The notes: generated by a model not told the origin, from the sequence alone. A stretch of 64,000 nucleotides of DNA from Flavobacterium sp. TR2 (GCF_025252405.1 NZ_CP104307.1:3162001-3226000), one strand, 5' to 3'. Shown: positions 51,849 through 61,230, numbered from the stretch's first letter. Translations and numbers: made by a program.

Positions 51849-54260
51849 TTACTCATATTTTAAATATTTCAGCACATCGACTTTTGTTACCTGATACGCT
51901 TTTGCCAAAACAATGGTCAGCGTTAAAAATAGCAGCGAAACAAAAGCTGCGAGAAAAGGCAGGAACGGAATATCAATTCGAGAAGCAAAGTTCTCGAGCC
52001 ATTTTTGCATTAATAGAAAAGCAGGAACAATTCCGATGAAGAAACCAATTACGCAGAAAACTACATACTGTTTGGATAATTCTTTCAGCAAAGTATTGGT
52101 TTCTGCGCCAAGCGTTTTTCTGATGGCAATTTCTCTTAATCTTCTTTCCATAGAAAAAGAAGCCAAAGCAAATAATCCGAAGATGGCAATTAATATTACC
52201 ACAACATTCAATAGTGCAAACAAATTTCTCTGATCTTGATATTTTTTATAGGTTCTTGCAAAGTTTTTATCTACAAAATCATACTCAAACGGATATTCCT
52301 GATCGACTTTAGATTTCCAGAATTTATCAATTGCCGCGATCGTTTCAGGCATTCCCTCAGGAGATATTTTGACAGAAACATTTCGCATATCATTTGTCAT
52401 CCAATCAAAAGCCTTGATATGGAAGAAAATCATTGGAGCAACATTATATTCTAAACCGATATAATGGAAATTTTTGACAACACCGACAACTTTAAATTTC
52501 TGTCCGCCAAAAGTGATGTCTTGATTTACAGGATCTTTTACCTGCAGCGTTTTTGCGGCGGTTTCATTCAGTAAAGCGCTCGAAATGCTGTCTGTAGCCA
52601 ATTCAGGATTCAAGTCTCTTCCTTTGTATATTTTGATGCCTAAAAGCTTTAATTCGCCAAAATCAACAGGCATTTGCTGTGTCACAACTTCTTTGTTCGA
52701 TTTGTAATGAAGTCCTTGCCATGAGTTCTCATTGCTTCCTATAGAAAACATTCCGGCAGAAACGGCTTCAACACCTTTAATTTTCAGCAGTTCTTGTTTA
52801 ATAAGTTTATATCTTTCATATTGGTTTTTGCCTTTTTGCGGCTTAAACGAAATATCCATGACCTGAGCACCATTAAAACCTAAATCTTTTGCCATCATAA
52901 AGTTTACCTGTTTGTAAACAATAAACGACCCGATAATAAAAAGAGTGGCAATAGAAAACTGTAAAACAAGCATTCCGTTACGAATCCAGACACCATTTTT
53001 GCTTCTCGAAAAATTGCCTTTTAGAACTTTTAAAGTTTCAAAATTGGAAATATAAACTGCTGGGAAAACGCCAGAAACAATAATAACAAAAAAGAAAATC
53101 AAGATTAGCTGCAAATAGAATTGAGTTCCTATCAGGGATAGATTTTTGTTTAGAAAAGCATTATAAAACGGAAGCGAAAGTTCTACTATTACCATTGCCA
53201 GTAAAACCGAAAACAAGGTAATGAGCGTGGTTTCAAAAACAAACTGCGCAACAATCTGCGATTTTGTAGCGCCAACTATTTTTCGGACTCCAACTTCTTT
53301 AGCACGTTTTACAGCATTTGCAGTAGCCATATTAATGTAATTTACAATCGAAAGAATTAAAATTAGGATCGATAGCCCCATTACGATTTTTAGAAACTGC
53401 AAATTGGCATTCTGTTCAGGAAAAGCATAATTTCCCTGATAAAGTCTCGCTCTTGTAAATGGCAGGAGTCTAGATTTTATAGGATCTCCGTATTGTTTTA
53501 TAAACTGTTCAATAGATAAACCTTCAGCTTTTGCCTGCTTTTTATAGTTGTCTTCAAGAAAAATTTTATCCAAATTTTGGATAACTGCTGTCGTATCGCT
53601 TTGTCTTTTCAGCTTAAGCATTAATCCGTAGCTAAAGCCCCAGTTGTCTTTATTTTTTTCCAATTCTTCTTCAACCACGGGAGTTATAACAGCCGGCATT
53701 ACCGATGATTTTTCAGGCATTTTGTAAACACCGCGAACAACAAAAATTCGATCGGCATATTTTACCTGTTTGCCCATTGGGTTTTCATTCTTAAAAATGC
53801 GCAAAGCGGTTTCTTTAGAAAGTACCATGCTGTTGCGATCGCTCAAAGCAGTTTTAGCATTACCTTGAATAAATTCAAAAGGAAAAAAAGAAAAGAAAGT
53901 AGTCTGAGCCGAAAAGATTTTGTCAACCAATTCGATTTTTCCGTTATACTGAATCGTTTCTTTGGTATAAAATGGTCTAAAATAACAGTATTGATCCAAA
54001 TAGGAAGTAGTTTCTTTTAGCATTCGGCCAGGAATCGGGGAGTTTGTTGTCCAAATATTGCCTCCGCCAAAATCATTCATTACGCTATAAATCTTATCCT
54101 TTTCAGGATTCCATTGGTCATACGAATGTTCGTCGTTCCAGTATAGGATTGCAAAAATCAAACCCGCAATTCCAATACTCAAGCCCAATATATTGAGCAC
54201 AGTAAAGAATTTGTTATTCTTAATATGATAAACAAATATGTTTGTCCAGTTCTTAAGCAT
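51849..54260 (-). CDS. MacB/FtsX-type ABC transporter permease
   Basis: This 803-aa permease has two copies of the FtsX module. An N-terminal helix (MLKNWTNIFVYHIKNNKFFTVLNILGLSIGIAGLIFAIL) and a MacB periplasmic core (about 45-240) precede FtsX helices (about 285-405). A second N-helix region (about 425-450), second periplasmic domain and final FtsX helices (about 680-795; RRLREIAIRKTLGAETNTLLKELSKQYVVFCVIGFFIGIVPAFLL) follow. VKRAKEVGVRKIVGATKSQIV is the family coupling motif. Duplicated FtsX permeases of this length are common in Bacteroidota and drive mechanotransmission or export. The ATPase partner precedes it by 4 bp. Confidence 0.93.
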   Translation of the reverse strand: MLKNWTNIFVYHIKNNKFFTVLNILGLSIGIAGLIFAILYWNDEHSYDQWNPEKDKIYSVMNDFGGGNIWTTNSPIPGRMLKETTSYLDQYCYFRPFYTKETIQYNGKIELVDKIFSAQTTFFSFFPFEFIQGNAKTALSDRNSMVLSKETALRIFKNENPMGKQVKYADRIFVVRGVYKMPEKSSVMPAVITPVVEEELEKNKDNWGFSYGLMLKLKRQSDTTAVIQNLDKIFLEDNYKKQAKAEGLSIEQFIKQYGDPIKSRLLPFTRARLYQGNYAFPEQNANLQFLKIVMGLSILILILSIVNYINMATANAVKRAKEVGVRKIVGATKSQIVAQFVFETTLITLFSVLLAMVIVELSLPFYNAFLNKNLSLIGTQFYLQLILIFFFVIIVSGVFPAVYISNFETLKVLKGNFSRSKNGVWIRNGMLVLQFSIATLFIIGSFIVYKQVNFMMAKDLGFNGAQVMDISFKPQKGKNQYERYKLIKQELLKIKGVEAVSAGMFSIGSNENSWQGLHYKSNKEVVTQQMPVDFGELKLLGIKIYKGRDLNPELATDSISSALLNETAAKTLQVKDPVNQDITFGGQKFKVVGVVKNFHYIGLEYNVAPMIFFHIKAFDWMTNDMRNVSVKISPEGMPETIAAIDKFWKSKVDQEYPFEYDFVDKNFARTYKKYQDQRNLFALLNVVVILIAIFGLFALASFSMERRLREIAIRKTLGAETNTLLKELSKQYVVFCVIGFFIGIVPAFLLMQKWLENFASRIDIPFLPFLAAFVSLLFLTLTIVLAKAYQVTKVDVLKYLKYE

Positions 54261-54264
54261 GACC

Positions 54265-54975
54265 TTAGTTGTTAGAATTTACCAAAACATCCACATTTCT
54301 ATGATTTGCTTTTTCAGAAAGAATTGCGCCATCTTTCATCAAAATGGTTCTCTGAGAAAAAGAAGCGTCATAATCGGAGTGCGTTACCATTAAGATTGTC
54401 GATCCGCTGGCATGAAGATCAGTCAGTAATTCCATCACTTCGTTTCCGTTTCTGCTGTCCAGATTTCCTGTCGGCTCATCGGCCAGAATAATTTTTGGAT
54501 TATTGATTAAAGCTCTTGCTACCGCCACGCGCTGCTGCTGTCCGCCCGAAAGCTGCTGCGGGAAATGTTTCAGCCGATGGTCGATTCCTAATATTTTTGC
54601 CATTTCGTTTACGCGAGATTTTCTTTCTGCAGAAGGAACATTGCTGTAAATTAAAGGCAGTTCGATATTATCAAAAACAGACAATTCGTCAATCAAGTTG
54701 AAATTCTGAAAGATGAACCCGATGTTTTCTTTTCTAACCTGCGACTTTTGCTTTTCTTTTAAGCCAACCATTTCCTGATCTAGAAGCTTGTAGCTTCCGC
54801 TTGAAGCACTGTCCAAAAGCCCGACGATGTTCAATAAAGTCGATTTTCCACTTCCCGAAGGTCCCATAATCGATACAAAATCGCCTTGATTGATGGTCAG
54901 CGAAATTTCGCTTAATGCTTTGGTTTCTAATTCCTCAGTTCTAAATACTTTTGAAAGTTTTGTAATGGTAATCAT
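54265..54975 (-). CDS. ABC transporter ATP-binding protein (MacB/LolD type)
   Basis: This 236-aa ATPase has Walker [10 protein letters not shown] (38-46), Q-loop IFQNFNL, signature [15 protein letters not shown] (142-156) and Walker B IILADEPT (162-169), then the H-loop VTHSDYD. The LolD/MacB subfamily fits the FtsX-type permease 4 bp downstream. The gene is divergent from an NtrC regulator. A near-consensus sigma-54 promoter and a 16-bp palindrome lie upstream, so expression is likely dependent on that regulator. Confidence 0.95.
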   Translation of the reverse strand: MITITKLSKVFRTEELETKALSEISLTINQGDFVSIMGPSGSGKSTLLNIVGLLDSASSGSYKLLDQEMVGLKEKQKSQVRKENIGFIFQNFNLIDELSVFDNIELPLIYSNVPSAERKSRVNEMAKILGIDHRLKHFPQQLSGGQQQRVAVARALINNPKIILADEPTGNLDSRNGNEVMELLTDLHASGSTILMVTHSDYDASFSQRTILMKDGAILSEKANHRNVDVLVNSNN

Positions 54976-55144
54976 AATTTGACTGTTTTAATTTTGATTG
55001 ATTTTCTTTTAAAATTTTTAGCCCCTTCGGAAATGACAGAAACAAGTCTGAAAATTAAGATAAATTATTTTTAATTTATCGCTATTTATTTTGTTATTTG
55101 TATTTCCGAAAGAGGTTAATAATTAATGATTTACAAGTTCTAAT

Positions 55145-55161
55145 GTGATTTTCGTGCCAAT
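55145..55161 (-). promoter_or_regulatory. Candidate sigma-54 promoter of the ABC operon
   Basis: Read on the minus strand the site is TTGGCACGAAAATCACA: the -24 half is an exact TTGGCACG and the -12 half is imperfect (consensus TTGC). It points to the ABC transporter about 170 bp away. The divergent gene encodes a sigma-54 activator, which strengthens the call. Confidence 0.6.
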
Positions 55162-55220
55162 AAATTAAACATTGTAAACGCCTTGTTTTTAAGGGATTAT
55201 TTTTCGATAAAAATCTTAAC

Positions 55221-55236
55221 TGTCCATTAATGGACA
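55221..55236. promoter_or_regulatory. Candidate enhancer (UAS) TGTCCATTAATGGACA
   Basis: This perfect 16-bp palindrome is about 60 bp upstream of the sigma-54 site with respect to the ABC operon and 25 bp before the regulator gene. A further half-site, GTCCA, lies at 55243-55247. The geometry fits a binding site of the adjacent NtrC-family protein, active on the ABC operon and perhaps on its own gene. Confidence 0.68.
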
Positions 55237-55260
55237 CCTTTCGTCCAAAACTGAACAATA

Positions 55261-56610
55261 ATGAAAAAGACCAACGCATCTATTTTAATCATCGACGACC
55301 AAGAAGATATTCTTTTTGCATCAAAAGTCTACCTGAAAAAGTATTTCGAGAACATTTATACACTCAATAATCCGAAAAATATTGTCGAATTATTGTCTAA
55401 AAATGCGATTGATGTAGTCCTTTTAGACATGAATTACAGATTAGGTTTTGAAGATGGGAGAGAAGGGCTCTATTTGCTGAAGGAAATCAAAACGCTTTCG
55501 CCAAAAACGGTGGTAATACTAATGACCGCATTCGGAAAAGTGGAAACGGCTGTTGAAGGTTTAAAATCGGGAGCTTTTGACTATATTCTAAAACCTTGGG
55601 AAAATAAAAAGCTCTTAGAATCGGTAAAACAAGCTGTAGATAAAGCCCGTAAAGAACAGAGGAAAAACAAAGATGTTGAGATAAAAGAAGAATTCTTTGT
55701 CGGTAGTTCTGAAATTATAAAAAAAGCCTATGCATTAGCAGACAAAGTGGCAAAAACCGACGCCAATGTTTTGATTTTAGGCGAAAACGGAACAGGAAAA
55801 TTTGTTATGGCGCATCATATTCATACGCAGTCTGAAAGAAAAAATCAGCCGTTTATAGCGGTAGATTTGGGTTCTTTAAATTCGAATATTTTTGAAAGTG
55901 AATTGTTTGGCTATGCCAAAGGCGCTTTTACCGATGCTAAAACGGATACGGCAGGACGTTTTGAAATGGCGCAGAACGGGACTATCTTTTTGGATGAAAT
56001 AGGAAATGTGCCGCTTCATTTGCAATCAAAATTGCTTCAAGTGATTCAGACGAAAACTGTAACAAGATTAGGAGAAACGAAAGCAAGGCCTTTGAACGTA
56101 AGAATTATTACAGCAACAAATTTGAACTTAAAACTAGAAGTAGCCGATAAAAATTTCCGCGAAGACTTGTATTATCGCATCAATACGATGGAAATTGTTT
56201 TGCCTCCGCTGAGAGAACGCCACGAAGATAAAATTCCGCTTGCCGAATATCTTTTGGATAAAATGATTGAAAAATATGGCCGTGACGAAATTGCTTTTGA
56301 TAAAAAAGTCTTGGAGCAGATTGAAAAACACGCTTGGAATGGAAACATCCGCGAGATGGAAAATAAAATTGAACGAGCGGTTATTCTTTGCGAAAACAAT
56401 TCGATCACCGTTTCTGATTTGGATTTAGAAACAATAACGCCATACGAAGAAAACTCAGATGATATTCAGCTTTCTTCGGTCGAAAAGGCCGCTGTTGAAA
56501 AAGCACTTCTTAAAAATAACAATAATATCAGTAAAACTGCCGAAGAATTGGGCTTGTCGCGAGGCGCGCTCTACAGACGTTTGGAGAAATTTAATATCAA
56601 TATCGGTTAA
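55261..56610 (+). CDS. NtrC-family sigma-54-dependent response regulator
   Basis: This 449-aa activator has a receiver (D13-D14, phospho-acceptor D56 in VLLDMNYR), an AAA+ domain (about 145-375) and a C-terminal Fis-type HTH (about 405-447; VEKALLKNNNNISKTAEELGLSRGALYRRLEKF). Walker A reads GENGTGKF (174-181) where GESGTGKE is usual, and the sigma-54 contact loop GAFTGA reads GAFTDA (221-226), a variant I recall from Bacteroidota. Walker B is GTIFLDEIG. It is followed 3 bp later by its kinase. The divergent ABC operon with sigma-54-like promoter is the likely target. Confidence 0.94.
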   Translation: MKKTNASILIIDDQEDILFASKVYLKKYFENIYTLNNPKNIVELLSKNAIDVVLLDMNYRLGFEDGREGLYLLKEIKTLSPKTVVILMTAFGKVETAVEGLKSGAFDYILKPWENKKLLESVKQAVDKARKEQRKNKDVEIKEEFFVGSSEIIKKAYALADKVAKTDANVLILGENGTGKFVMAHHIHTQSERKNQPFIAVDLGSLNSNIFESELFGYAKGAFTDAKTDTAGRFEMAQNGTIFLDEIGNVPLHLQSKLLQVIQTKTVTRLGETKARPLNVRIITATNLNLKLEVADKNFREDLYYRINTMEIVLPPLRERHEDKIPLAEYLLDKMIEKYGRDEIAFDKKVLEQIEKHAWNGNIREMENKIERAVILCENNSITVSDLDLETITPYEENSDDIQLSSVEKAAVEKALLKNNNNISKTAEELGLSRGALYRRLEKFNINIG

Positions 56611-56612
56611 AA

Positions 56613-57947
56613 ATGTGGAACGCTTTACAGACTTATAAACTTCTTTTTTTGCGGTTGATTTTTATCGTGATCGGAATCGAATTGTCGCTATATTTCTTTA
56701 GAATTGGTTTGCTTTTTACAGGAATTTTTGGTCTCTGCATAGTTTTTCTGCTGTCTCGCGAAATGTATTTTTATGTACGCAATCTGGTTCTAATCTACAA
56801 CAAAACCATTTCTTCAATATTGCAGGATGACTTTAGTTCCGATTTTTCTAAGCATAAATTCAATAGTACGTATAATGAATTGTTCACTTTGTACGAGACA
56901 TTAAAAAATAAGCAAAATGAGCAAGTTACGAGAGATATTATTTACCGTTCGATCTTAAATAATATAGAATCGGGTGTTATTATTTTGCAAAAGCAAGAAG
57001 CCGATTGGAACATTTTTTTAATGAACGATTATTTTTCTGGCCATTTTAATGTTCCGAAAGTTTCGAAATGGAAATACTTGAAAAATCAGCTGCCGTCTTT
57101 GTGCGAAATTATCGAAGAAGATGATTTTAACGAAATAAAAACCTCTATAGAACTGAGCATAAACGAACAGAGCAAGCAGACTTTTGTTTTGCAGGCTTCT
57201 CGCACCGAAATTTTTGGGCAGGATTATTTTATTGTTTTACTCGACTCGATTCAGAATGTAGTGGAGAAAAAAGAAAAAGATGCGTGGATCAATTTGATGA
57301 AAGTGATTTCGCATGAATTATTAAATTCTATAACGCCAATTCGTTCGATCTGCCAGAATTTGGAAGATTTAGTGGAGCAAGAGTCGCTTTCGACAGAAGA
57401 TTTGGAAGATATGAAACAAAGCGTGCAAACGATGCTGAAACGAAGCGACCATTTGCAGAAGTTTGTCGAGGGGTATCGAAAACTGGCCATGCTGCCTTCT
57501 CCTAAAAAAGAAAAAGTGTCATTGCAGCAGGTGGTTGAAAACTGCATTCAAATTATGAATCCGCTTTTGAAGAAAAATAATATCGAAATGTTGAATGCGG
57601 TCACGCAAAACTATCTAATAAATGTAGATTCGCAACAGATCGAACAGGTGCTGATTAATCTCTTGACAAACTCAATCAATGCTTTGGAAAATAGCGGTTT
57701 GAAACAAATTTCGATTTTGGCAGAAGCCAAAAACAATCGCATTTTTATAAAGGTTTCTGACAGCGGAAAAGGAGTAGAAAAAGAAATTGAAGACAAAATA
57801 TTTCTTCCGTTTTTCACCACCAGACCCGAAGGCGCGGGAATCGGCCTGACTTTATCTAAAAATATTGTTGAAGCGCACGGCGGTTATATTTCGCAAAAAA
57901 GCGAAAACGGAAAAACGACTTTTGAAATCAGTTTGATTGAGGAATGA
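56613..57947 (+). CDS. Sensor histidine kinase paired with the NtrC-type regulator
   Basis: This 444-aa kinase has two N-terminal transmembrane helices (about 11-32 and 35-55) with almost no periplasmic loop, so the stimulus is likely within the membrane or cytoplasm. A PAS-like domain (about 110-215; ESGVIILQKQEADWNIFLMNDYFSGHFNVPKVSKWKYL) precedes H234 in VISHELLNSITPI and the HATPase (DSGKGVEKEIEDKIFLPFFTTRPEGAGIGLTLSKNIVEAHGG). The FFTTRPEGAGIGL box is typical of NtrB/AtoS-type kinases. It is co-transcribed with the regulator (3 bp spacing). Confidence 0.93.
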   Translation: MWNALQTYKLLFLRLIFIVIGIELSLYFFRIGLLFTGIFGLCIVFLLSREMYFYVRNLVLIYNKTISSILQDDFSSDFSKHKFNSTYNELFTLYETLKNKQNEQVTRDIIYRSILNNIESGVIILQKQEADWNIFLMNDYFSGHFNVPKVSKWKYLKNQLPSLCEIIEEDDFNEIKTSIELSINEQSKQTFVLQASRTEIFGQDYFIVLLDSIQNVVEKKEKDAWINLMKVISHELLNSITPIRSICQNLEDLVEQESLSTEDLEDMKQSVQTMLKRSDHLQKFVEGYRKLAMLPSPKKEKVSLQQVVENCIQIMNPLLKKNNIEMLNAVTQNYLINVDSQQIEQVLINLLTNSINALENSGLKQISILAEAKNNRIFIKVSDSGKGVEKEIEDKIFLPFFTTRPEGAGIGLTLSKNIVEAHGGYISQKSENGKTTFEISLIEE

Positions 57948-57980
57948 TATTTTCTCGGTTATTTACGCAATATTGGCTGG

Positions 57981-58013
57981 AACTTTGTCAAAGTTTCAAA
58001 CTTTGACAAGGTT
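57981..58013. repeat. AACTTTGTCAAAGTT dispersed repeat acting as a hairpin
   Basis: AACTTTGTCAAAGTTT (57981-57996) and AAACTTTGACAAGGTT (57998-58013) form a 16-bp stem with one mismatch. It lies between convergent genes and may terminate both. The same motif occurs at 8457-8472, 37876-37892 and 61255-61287. Confidence 0.65.
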
Positions 58014-58038
58014 TATGCTTATTGAATTAAAAAATGTC

Positions 58039-58932
58039 TTAGTTTTTTTCACGCAGATTCAGCAGTTTTAATCTGTTGCTTTTAAAATTCACTTCTGAAA
58101 TAATAGTCGCTGAAAAAATCAAAGCTCCGCCTAGAAGCAAGCGCCAAGTTAAGTTTTCGCCCAAAATAAAGAAAGCGCCAATCGCCCCAAAAACAGGTTC
58201 AAACAGATAAATTACCGCCACGCGTTCTGCCGATAAATAGCGCTGAGAGACATTTGAAACCGTGTACATAAAAGCCGTAGAAAACAAAGCGCAATAAACT
58301 ACGCCCATCCAGAACGTATTGTTTTGCGGAAACCATTCTGACGAACTGTCTGTTAACGCTATTAAAAAAGTAAAAAGCGCACAGAACGCAAACATTGGAA
58401 CAATGGAGTACAAGAGGTTTTTGGTAGCTGAATGTTTCTCAACAGCAATTAAATAAACCGCAAAGGCGAAGGCTCCGGCGATGGTAAATAAATCTCCAAA
58501 GTTTATGGTAAACTTATCCTGAATCGCAATAATAAAGAGACCGGCTAAAGCAGTAAAAGCCGCAATCCAGATTTTTAGCGAAGGATTGGTTTTGTAAACG
58601 GCCAGTTTTAAGAGCGGAATAATAATAACCGTTAATCCTGCGATAAAGGAGCATTGCGAAGCATCTGTATATTTAAGCCCAACAGTCTGCAGCTGAATGC
58701 CTAAAAACATTGGCACAGCAAGCAAAAAGCCTGTTTTGATGGCTACTCGATTGATGTCTTTCACATATTTCCAAAATATGACACTCAATACAGCAACAGC
58801 CAGCAGGAAGCGGTAGAATAAAAATATATTTAGAGAATACTCGCCAATTGCCATTTTGGTTACAGAGTACGATATTCCCCAAAAAGCGGTTCCAAGAATT
58901 AATAAAAACAATAAAAGCTGTCTTCTTTCCAT
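58039..58932 (-). CDS. EamA-family (DMT) transporter
   Basis: This 297-aa inner-membrane protein has ten hydrophobic helices in two EamA halves. The halves show FWGISYSVTKMAIGEYSLNIFLFYRFLLAVAVL (about 17-49) and SAERVAVIYLFEPVFGAIGAFFILGENLTWRLLLGGALIFSATIISE (about 227-273). The family exports amino acids, metabolites or drugs; the substrate is unknown. It follows an acetyltransferase by 11 bp in the same operon. It is divergent from a LysR regulator, a common arrangement for export control. Confidence 0.9.
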   Translation of the reverse strand: MERRQLLLFLLILGTAFWGISYSVTKMAIGEYSLNIFLFYRFLLAVAVLSVIFWKYVKDINRVAIKTGFLLAVPMFLGIQLQTVGLKYTDASQCSFIAGLTVIIIPLLKLAVYKTNPSLKIWIAAFTALAGLFIIAIQDKFTINFGDLFTIAGAFAFAVYLIAVEKHSATKNLLYSIVPMFAFCALFTFLIALTDSSSEWFPQNNTFWMGVVYCALFSTAFMYTVSNVSQRYLSAERVAVIYLFEPVFGAIGAFFILGENLTWRLLLGGALIFSATIISEVNFKSNRLKLLNLREKN

Positions 58933-58943
58933 TTCAAATGTAT

Positions 58944-59465
58944 TTAAATCAATACTTTTTTCATCATTAAATCGGTTTGTTCGTCGTCGCCTAACCTAAA
59001 AATATGCGTGTCAAATTGCACAAAACCATTTTTAGTGTAGAAACTCACGGCTCTGAAATTTTTCTCCCAAACGCCAAGCCACATATACGCTGCCTTTAGC
59101 GTGCCAGCGATTTCTTCTGCCTGAGCATATAAGGCCTGTGCGACTTTTTTGCCGTGAAATTCTTTTGCCACATAAATGCGTTCAATTTCTAAGGCATTTA
59201 AATCTTCTTTTTCGGTTTGGGCATCAGCTGTATTCAATTTTAGGTAGCCCACGATTTTTTCGTCTAAAAGAGCTAGATAGAAATATGATGATGGATTGTT
59301 TAATTCGGCACTTAGTTTTGCTGTAGCGAAGCTTTCGTCCAGATATTTTTTCATGTTTTCTTCGCTGTTGACATCGGCAAAAGTTTCAGAAAAAGTTTGT
59401 CTGCCGATGGTTTGAAGCGTTAAAACGTCGTCTATCGTGGCTTTGGTTATTTTTAGAGCATTCAT
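58944..59465 (-). CDS. GNAT-family N-acetyltransferase
   Basis: This 173-aa acetyltransferase has IERIYVAKEFHGKKVAQALYAQAEEIA (about residues 93-119), where the acetyl-CoA loop reads HGKKVA in place of the classical RGxGIG. WLGVWEKNFRAVSFYTKNGFVQFDTHIFRLGDDEQTD is motif B. This C-terminal wording is like diamine/PaiA-type or spermidine acetyltransferases, but the substrate is not proven. It is first in an operon with the EamA transporter and is divergent from LysR. Confidence 0.88.
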   Translation of the reverse strand: MNALKITKATIDDVLTLQTIGRQTFSETFADVNSEENMKKYLDESFATAKLSAELNNPSSYFYLALLDEKIVGYLKLNTADAQTEKEDLNALEIERIYVAKEFHGKKVAQALYAQAEEIAGTLKAAYMWLGVWEKNFRAVSFYTKNGFVQFDTHIFRLGDDEQTDLMMKKVLI

Positions 59466-59528
59466 TTTTTATTTCTTTAATGCGTTAAAAGCTATTTTTT
59501 GTTTTTGATAAATGCGTAAATTGCATCA

Positions 59529-60392
59529 ATGGATTTACAGCAGATTAAATATTTTTTGGCTTTGGCGCGCGAACTTCATTTCTGGAATACTGCCGGAAAA
59601 ATGAATATTACACAATCAGCGCTCAGCCGTCAGATTCAGTCTCTTGAGAATCAGCTTGGCGTTCAGTTGTTTGAGCGAAACAAACGCAATGTCAAACTGA
59701 CTGCGGCAGGCCAATTCTTAAAAGAAAAATGGGAGGTAGAATTGAGTAAACTTGAATTTATTCATCAATCTGCCCGCCAGATTCAGTTAGGGGAGAGCGG
59801 CACCATTACCATTTCTCATCCCGATTCTATTTCGGCTTCTATTATGCCCGAAATTTTGTCCCGTATTTCAGATGCTTTTCCAAAGCTTAAAATCAAACTG
59901 GTTCAGGTTTTATACGAGAATCAGCAGGATTTTCTCCGCAATTACAAAATAGATTTGGCATTTACCAGAGACATTAATACCGATAAAGATATTCAGTCTC
60001 AAAAAATCCAAACCGATTATTTGGCGATTGTCGTTCCAGAAGATCATCCTTATCAGACACCTGCCGATTTAACCAAGGAAACGCTTGCTTCTCAAAAATT
60101 TATCTTGCCAACCAATGATGAAGGAAGCAGTTACAGCGATCTTATCCGAAGGTTATTCAACTCTTTCGAGAATGCTCCCGAAGTGTATCTTTATTCTGAA
60201 TTTGGTTCTGCCATTATCGCTTTGGTTCGTAAAGGACTCGGAATCGCCATTTTGCCAGATTCGTATGTTTTTCATGAAATTCCAGGAATCCGATTTATCA
60301 AATTGCCTTTAGAAACCGATTTATATGTCAACTGGAGAACCGAAGATCATAACCCTGTGCTGGCCAATGTTTTGAAACTGATTATTCCGTAA
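59529..60392 (+). CDS. LysR-family transcriptional regulator
   Basis: This 287-aa regulator has the N-terminal HTH (MDLQQIKYFLALARELHFWNTAGKMNITQSALSRQIQSLENQLGVQLFERNKRNVKLTAAGQ, residues 1-62) and a periplasmic-binding-protein-like effector domain (about 90-285; GTITISHPDSISASIMPEIL, DYLAIVVPEDHPY, VRKGLGIAILPDSYV). It is divergent from the acetyltransferase-EamA operon with 63 bp between starts, and probably controls it. The effector is unknown. The gene ends 5 bp before the convergent GNAT gene. Confidence 0.94.
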   Translation: MDLQQIKYFLALARELHFWNTAGKMNITQSALSRQIQSLENQLGVQLFERNKRNVKLTAAGQFLKEKWEVELSKLEFIHQSARQIQLGESGTITISHPDSISASIMPEILSRISDAFPKLKIKLVQVLYENQQDFLRNYKIDLAFTRDINTDKDIQSQKIQTDYLAIVVPEDHPYQTPADLTKETLASQKFILPTNDEGSSYSDLIRRLFNSFENAPEVYLYSEFGSAIIALVRKGLGIAILPDSYVFHEIPGIRFIKLPLETDLYVNWRTEDHNPVLANVLKLIIP

Positions 60393-60396
60393 GCCG

Positions 60397-60843
60397 TTAA
60401 GCTCTTAGCATTCCGATATGCGGAATTCCGTCTTCATCATAAACTTCTCCCTGCTCTGCAAATCCTAACGATTGGTAGAATTTGGACAAATGATATTGCG
60501 CACTGATTCTGATTGGACCTTTTCCAAATTTTTCTTCGCATCCCGCAATCGAAGCCTCCATTAGTTTTACTCCTAGACCTAATCCGCGATGAGATCTTGC
60601 AATTACCACTCTTCCTATCGAAACTTCATCGTACGATACCCCTTTAGGAAGCAAGCGTGTTATGCCAGCCAATTCGCCATCGGCATAATACAATAAATGA
60701 AAACCTTTCTGATCTTTATTGTCCAAATCGAGATAAGGGCAGTTTTGTTCGACCACAAACACATCGCTTCTTAATCGAAGCATATTGTACATTTCGTGAT
60801 TGGTTAATTCGTCAAAAGATTTAATGGAATGGCTGAATGTCAT
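60397..60843 (-). CDS. ElaA-like GNAT-family N-acetyltransferase
   Basis: This 148-aa protein has the ElaA pattern: HSIKSFDELTNHEMYNMLRLRSDVFVVEQNCPYLDLDNKDQKGFHLLYYADGELAGITRLLP at the N-terminus, RVVIARSHRGLGLGVKLMEASI (about 78-99) with the acetyl-CoA loop, and SAQYHLSKFYQSLGFAEQGEVYDEDGIPHIGM at the end. FVVEQNCPYLDLDxxD is the typical ElaA signature. The substrate is unknown. Confidence 0.92.
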   Translation of the reverse strand: MTFSHSIKSFDELTNHEMYNMLRLRSDVFVVEQNCPYLDLDNKDQKGFHLLYYADGELAGITRLLPKGVSYDEVSIGRVVIARSHRGLGLGVKLMEASIAGCEEKFGKGPIRISAQYHLSKFYQSLGFAEQGEVYDEDGIPHIGMLRA

Positions 60844-61026
60844 TTTTTATTTTTGGCTTTAATTTTTGACAAAGATAAACGAGAGAATAATGATTAAAAA
60901 TGCTATTTTTTTATCATGTGATGCTGGAAATGCATTAGTTTTTTTAAATTCCAAACTTTAAATCCCAAATTCCAAGATGAAAAGACAAAAAACTAAAGGC
61001 TTTATTTTTAAGCTTTACGAACAGTT

Positions 61027-61158
61027 TGTCATTCCGAGGAACGAGGAATCTCCGCAAGTAGCTCCGCTCAGAATGTGTTGCCAATCTTTGTAGAGTTTCT
61101 TGTGGAGATTTGCTTCGCCTGTTCGCTATCGCTCGGGTCTCGTTCCTCGGAATGACAA
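61027..61158. repeat. 131-bp element bounded by 20-bp inverted repeats
   Basis: TTGTCATTCCGAGGAACGAG (61027-61046) and its exact complement form (61139-61158) flank about 92 bp with further internal matches (GGAATCTCCGC and GTGGAGATTTGC). No reading frame is present. The structure is MITE- or REP-like and is a recurrent type in Flavobacteriia. It lies in the 468-bp gap between the ElaA-like and Gdx-like genes. Confidence 0.8.
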
Positions 61159-61230
61159 GATTGCGTGAACATTCTATGTGTTAGAAACTAGTTTCTTTCC
61201 ATTACCTTTTTAGACAAAGAAAAACCTATG

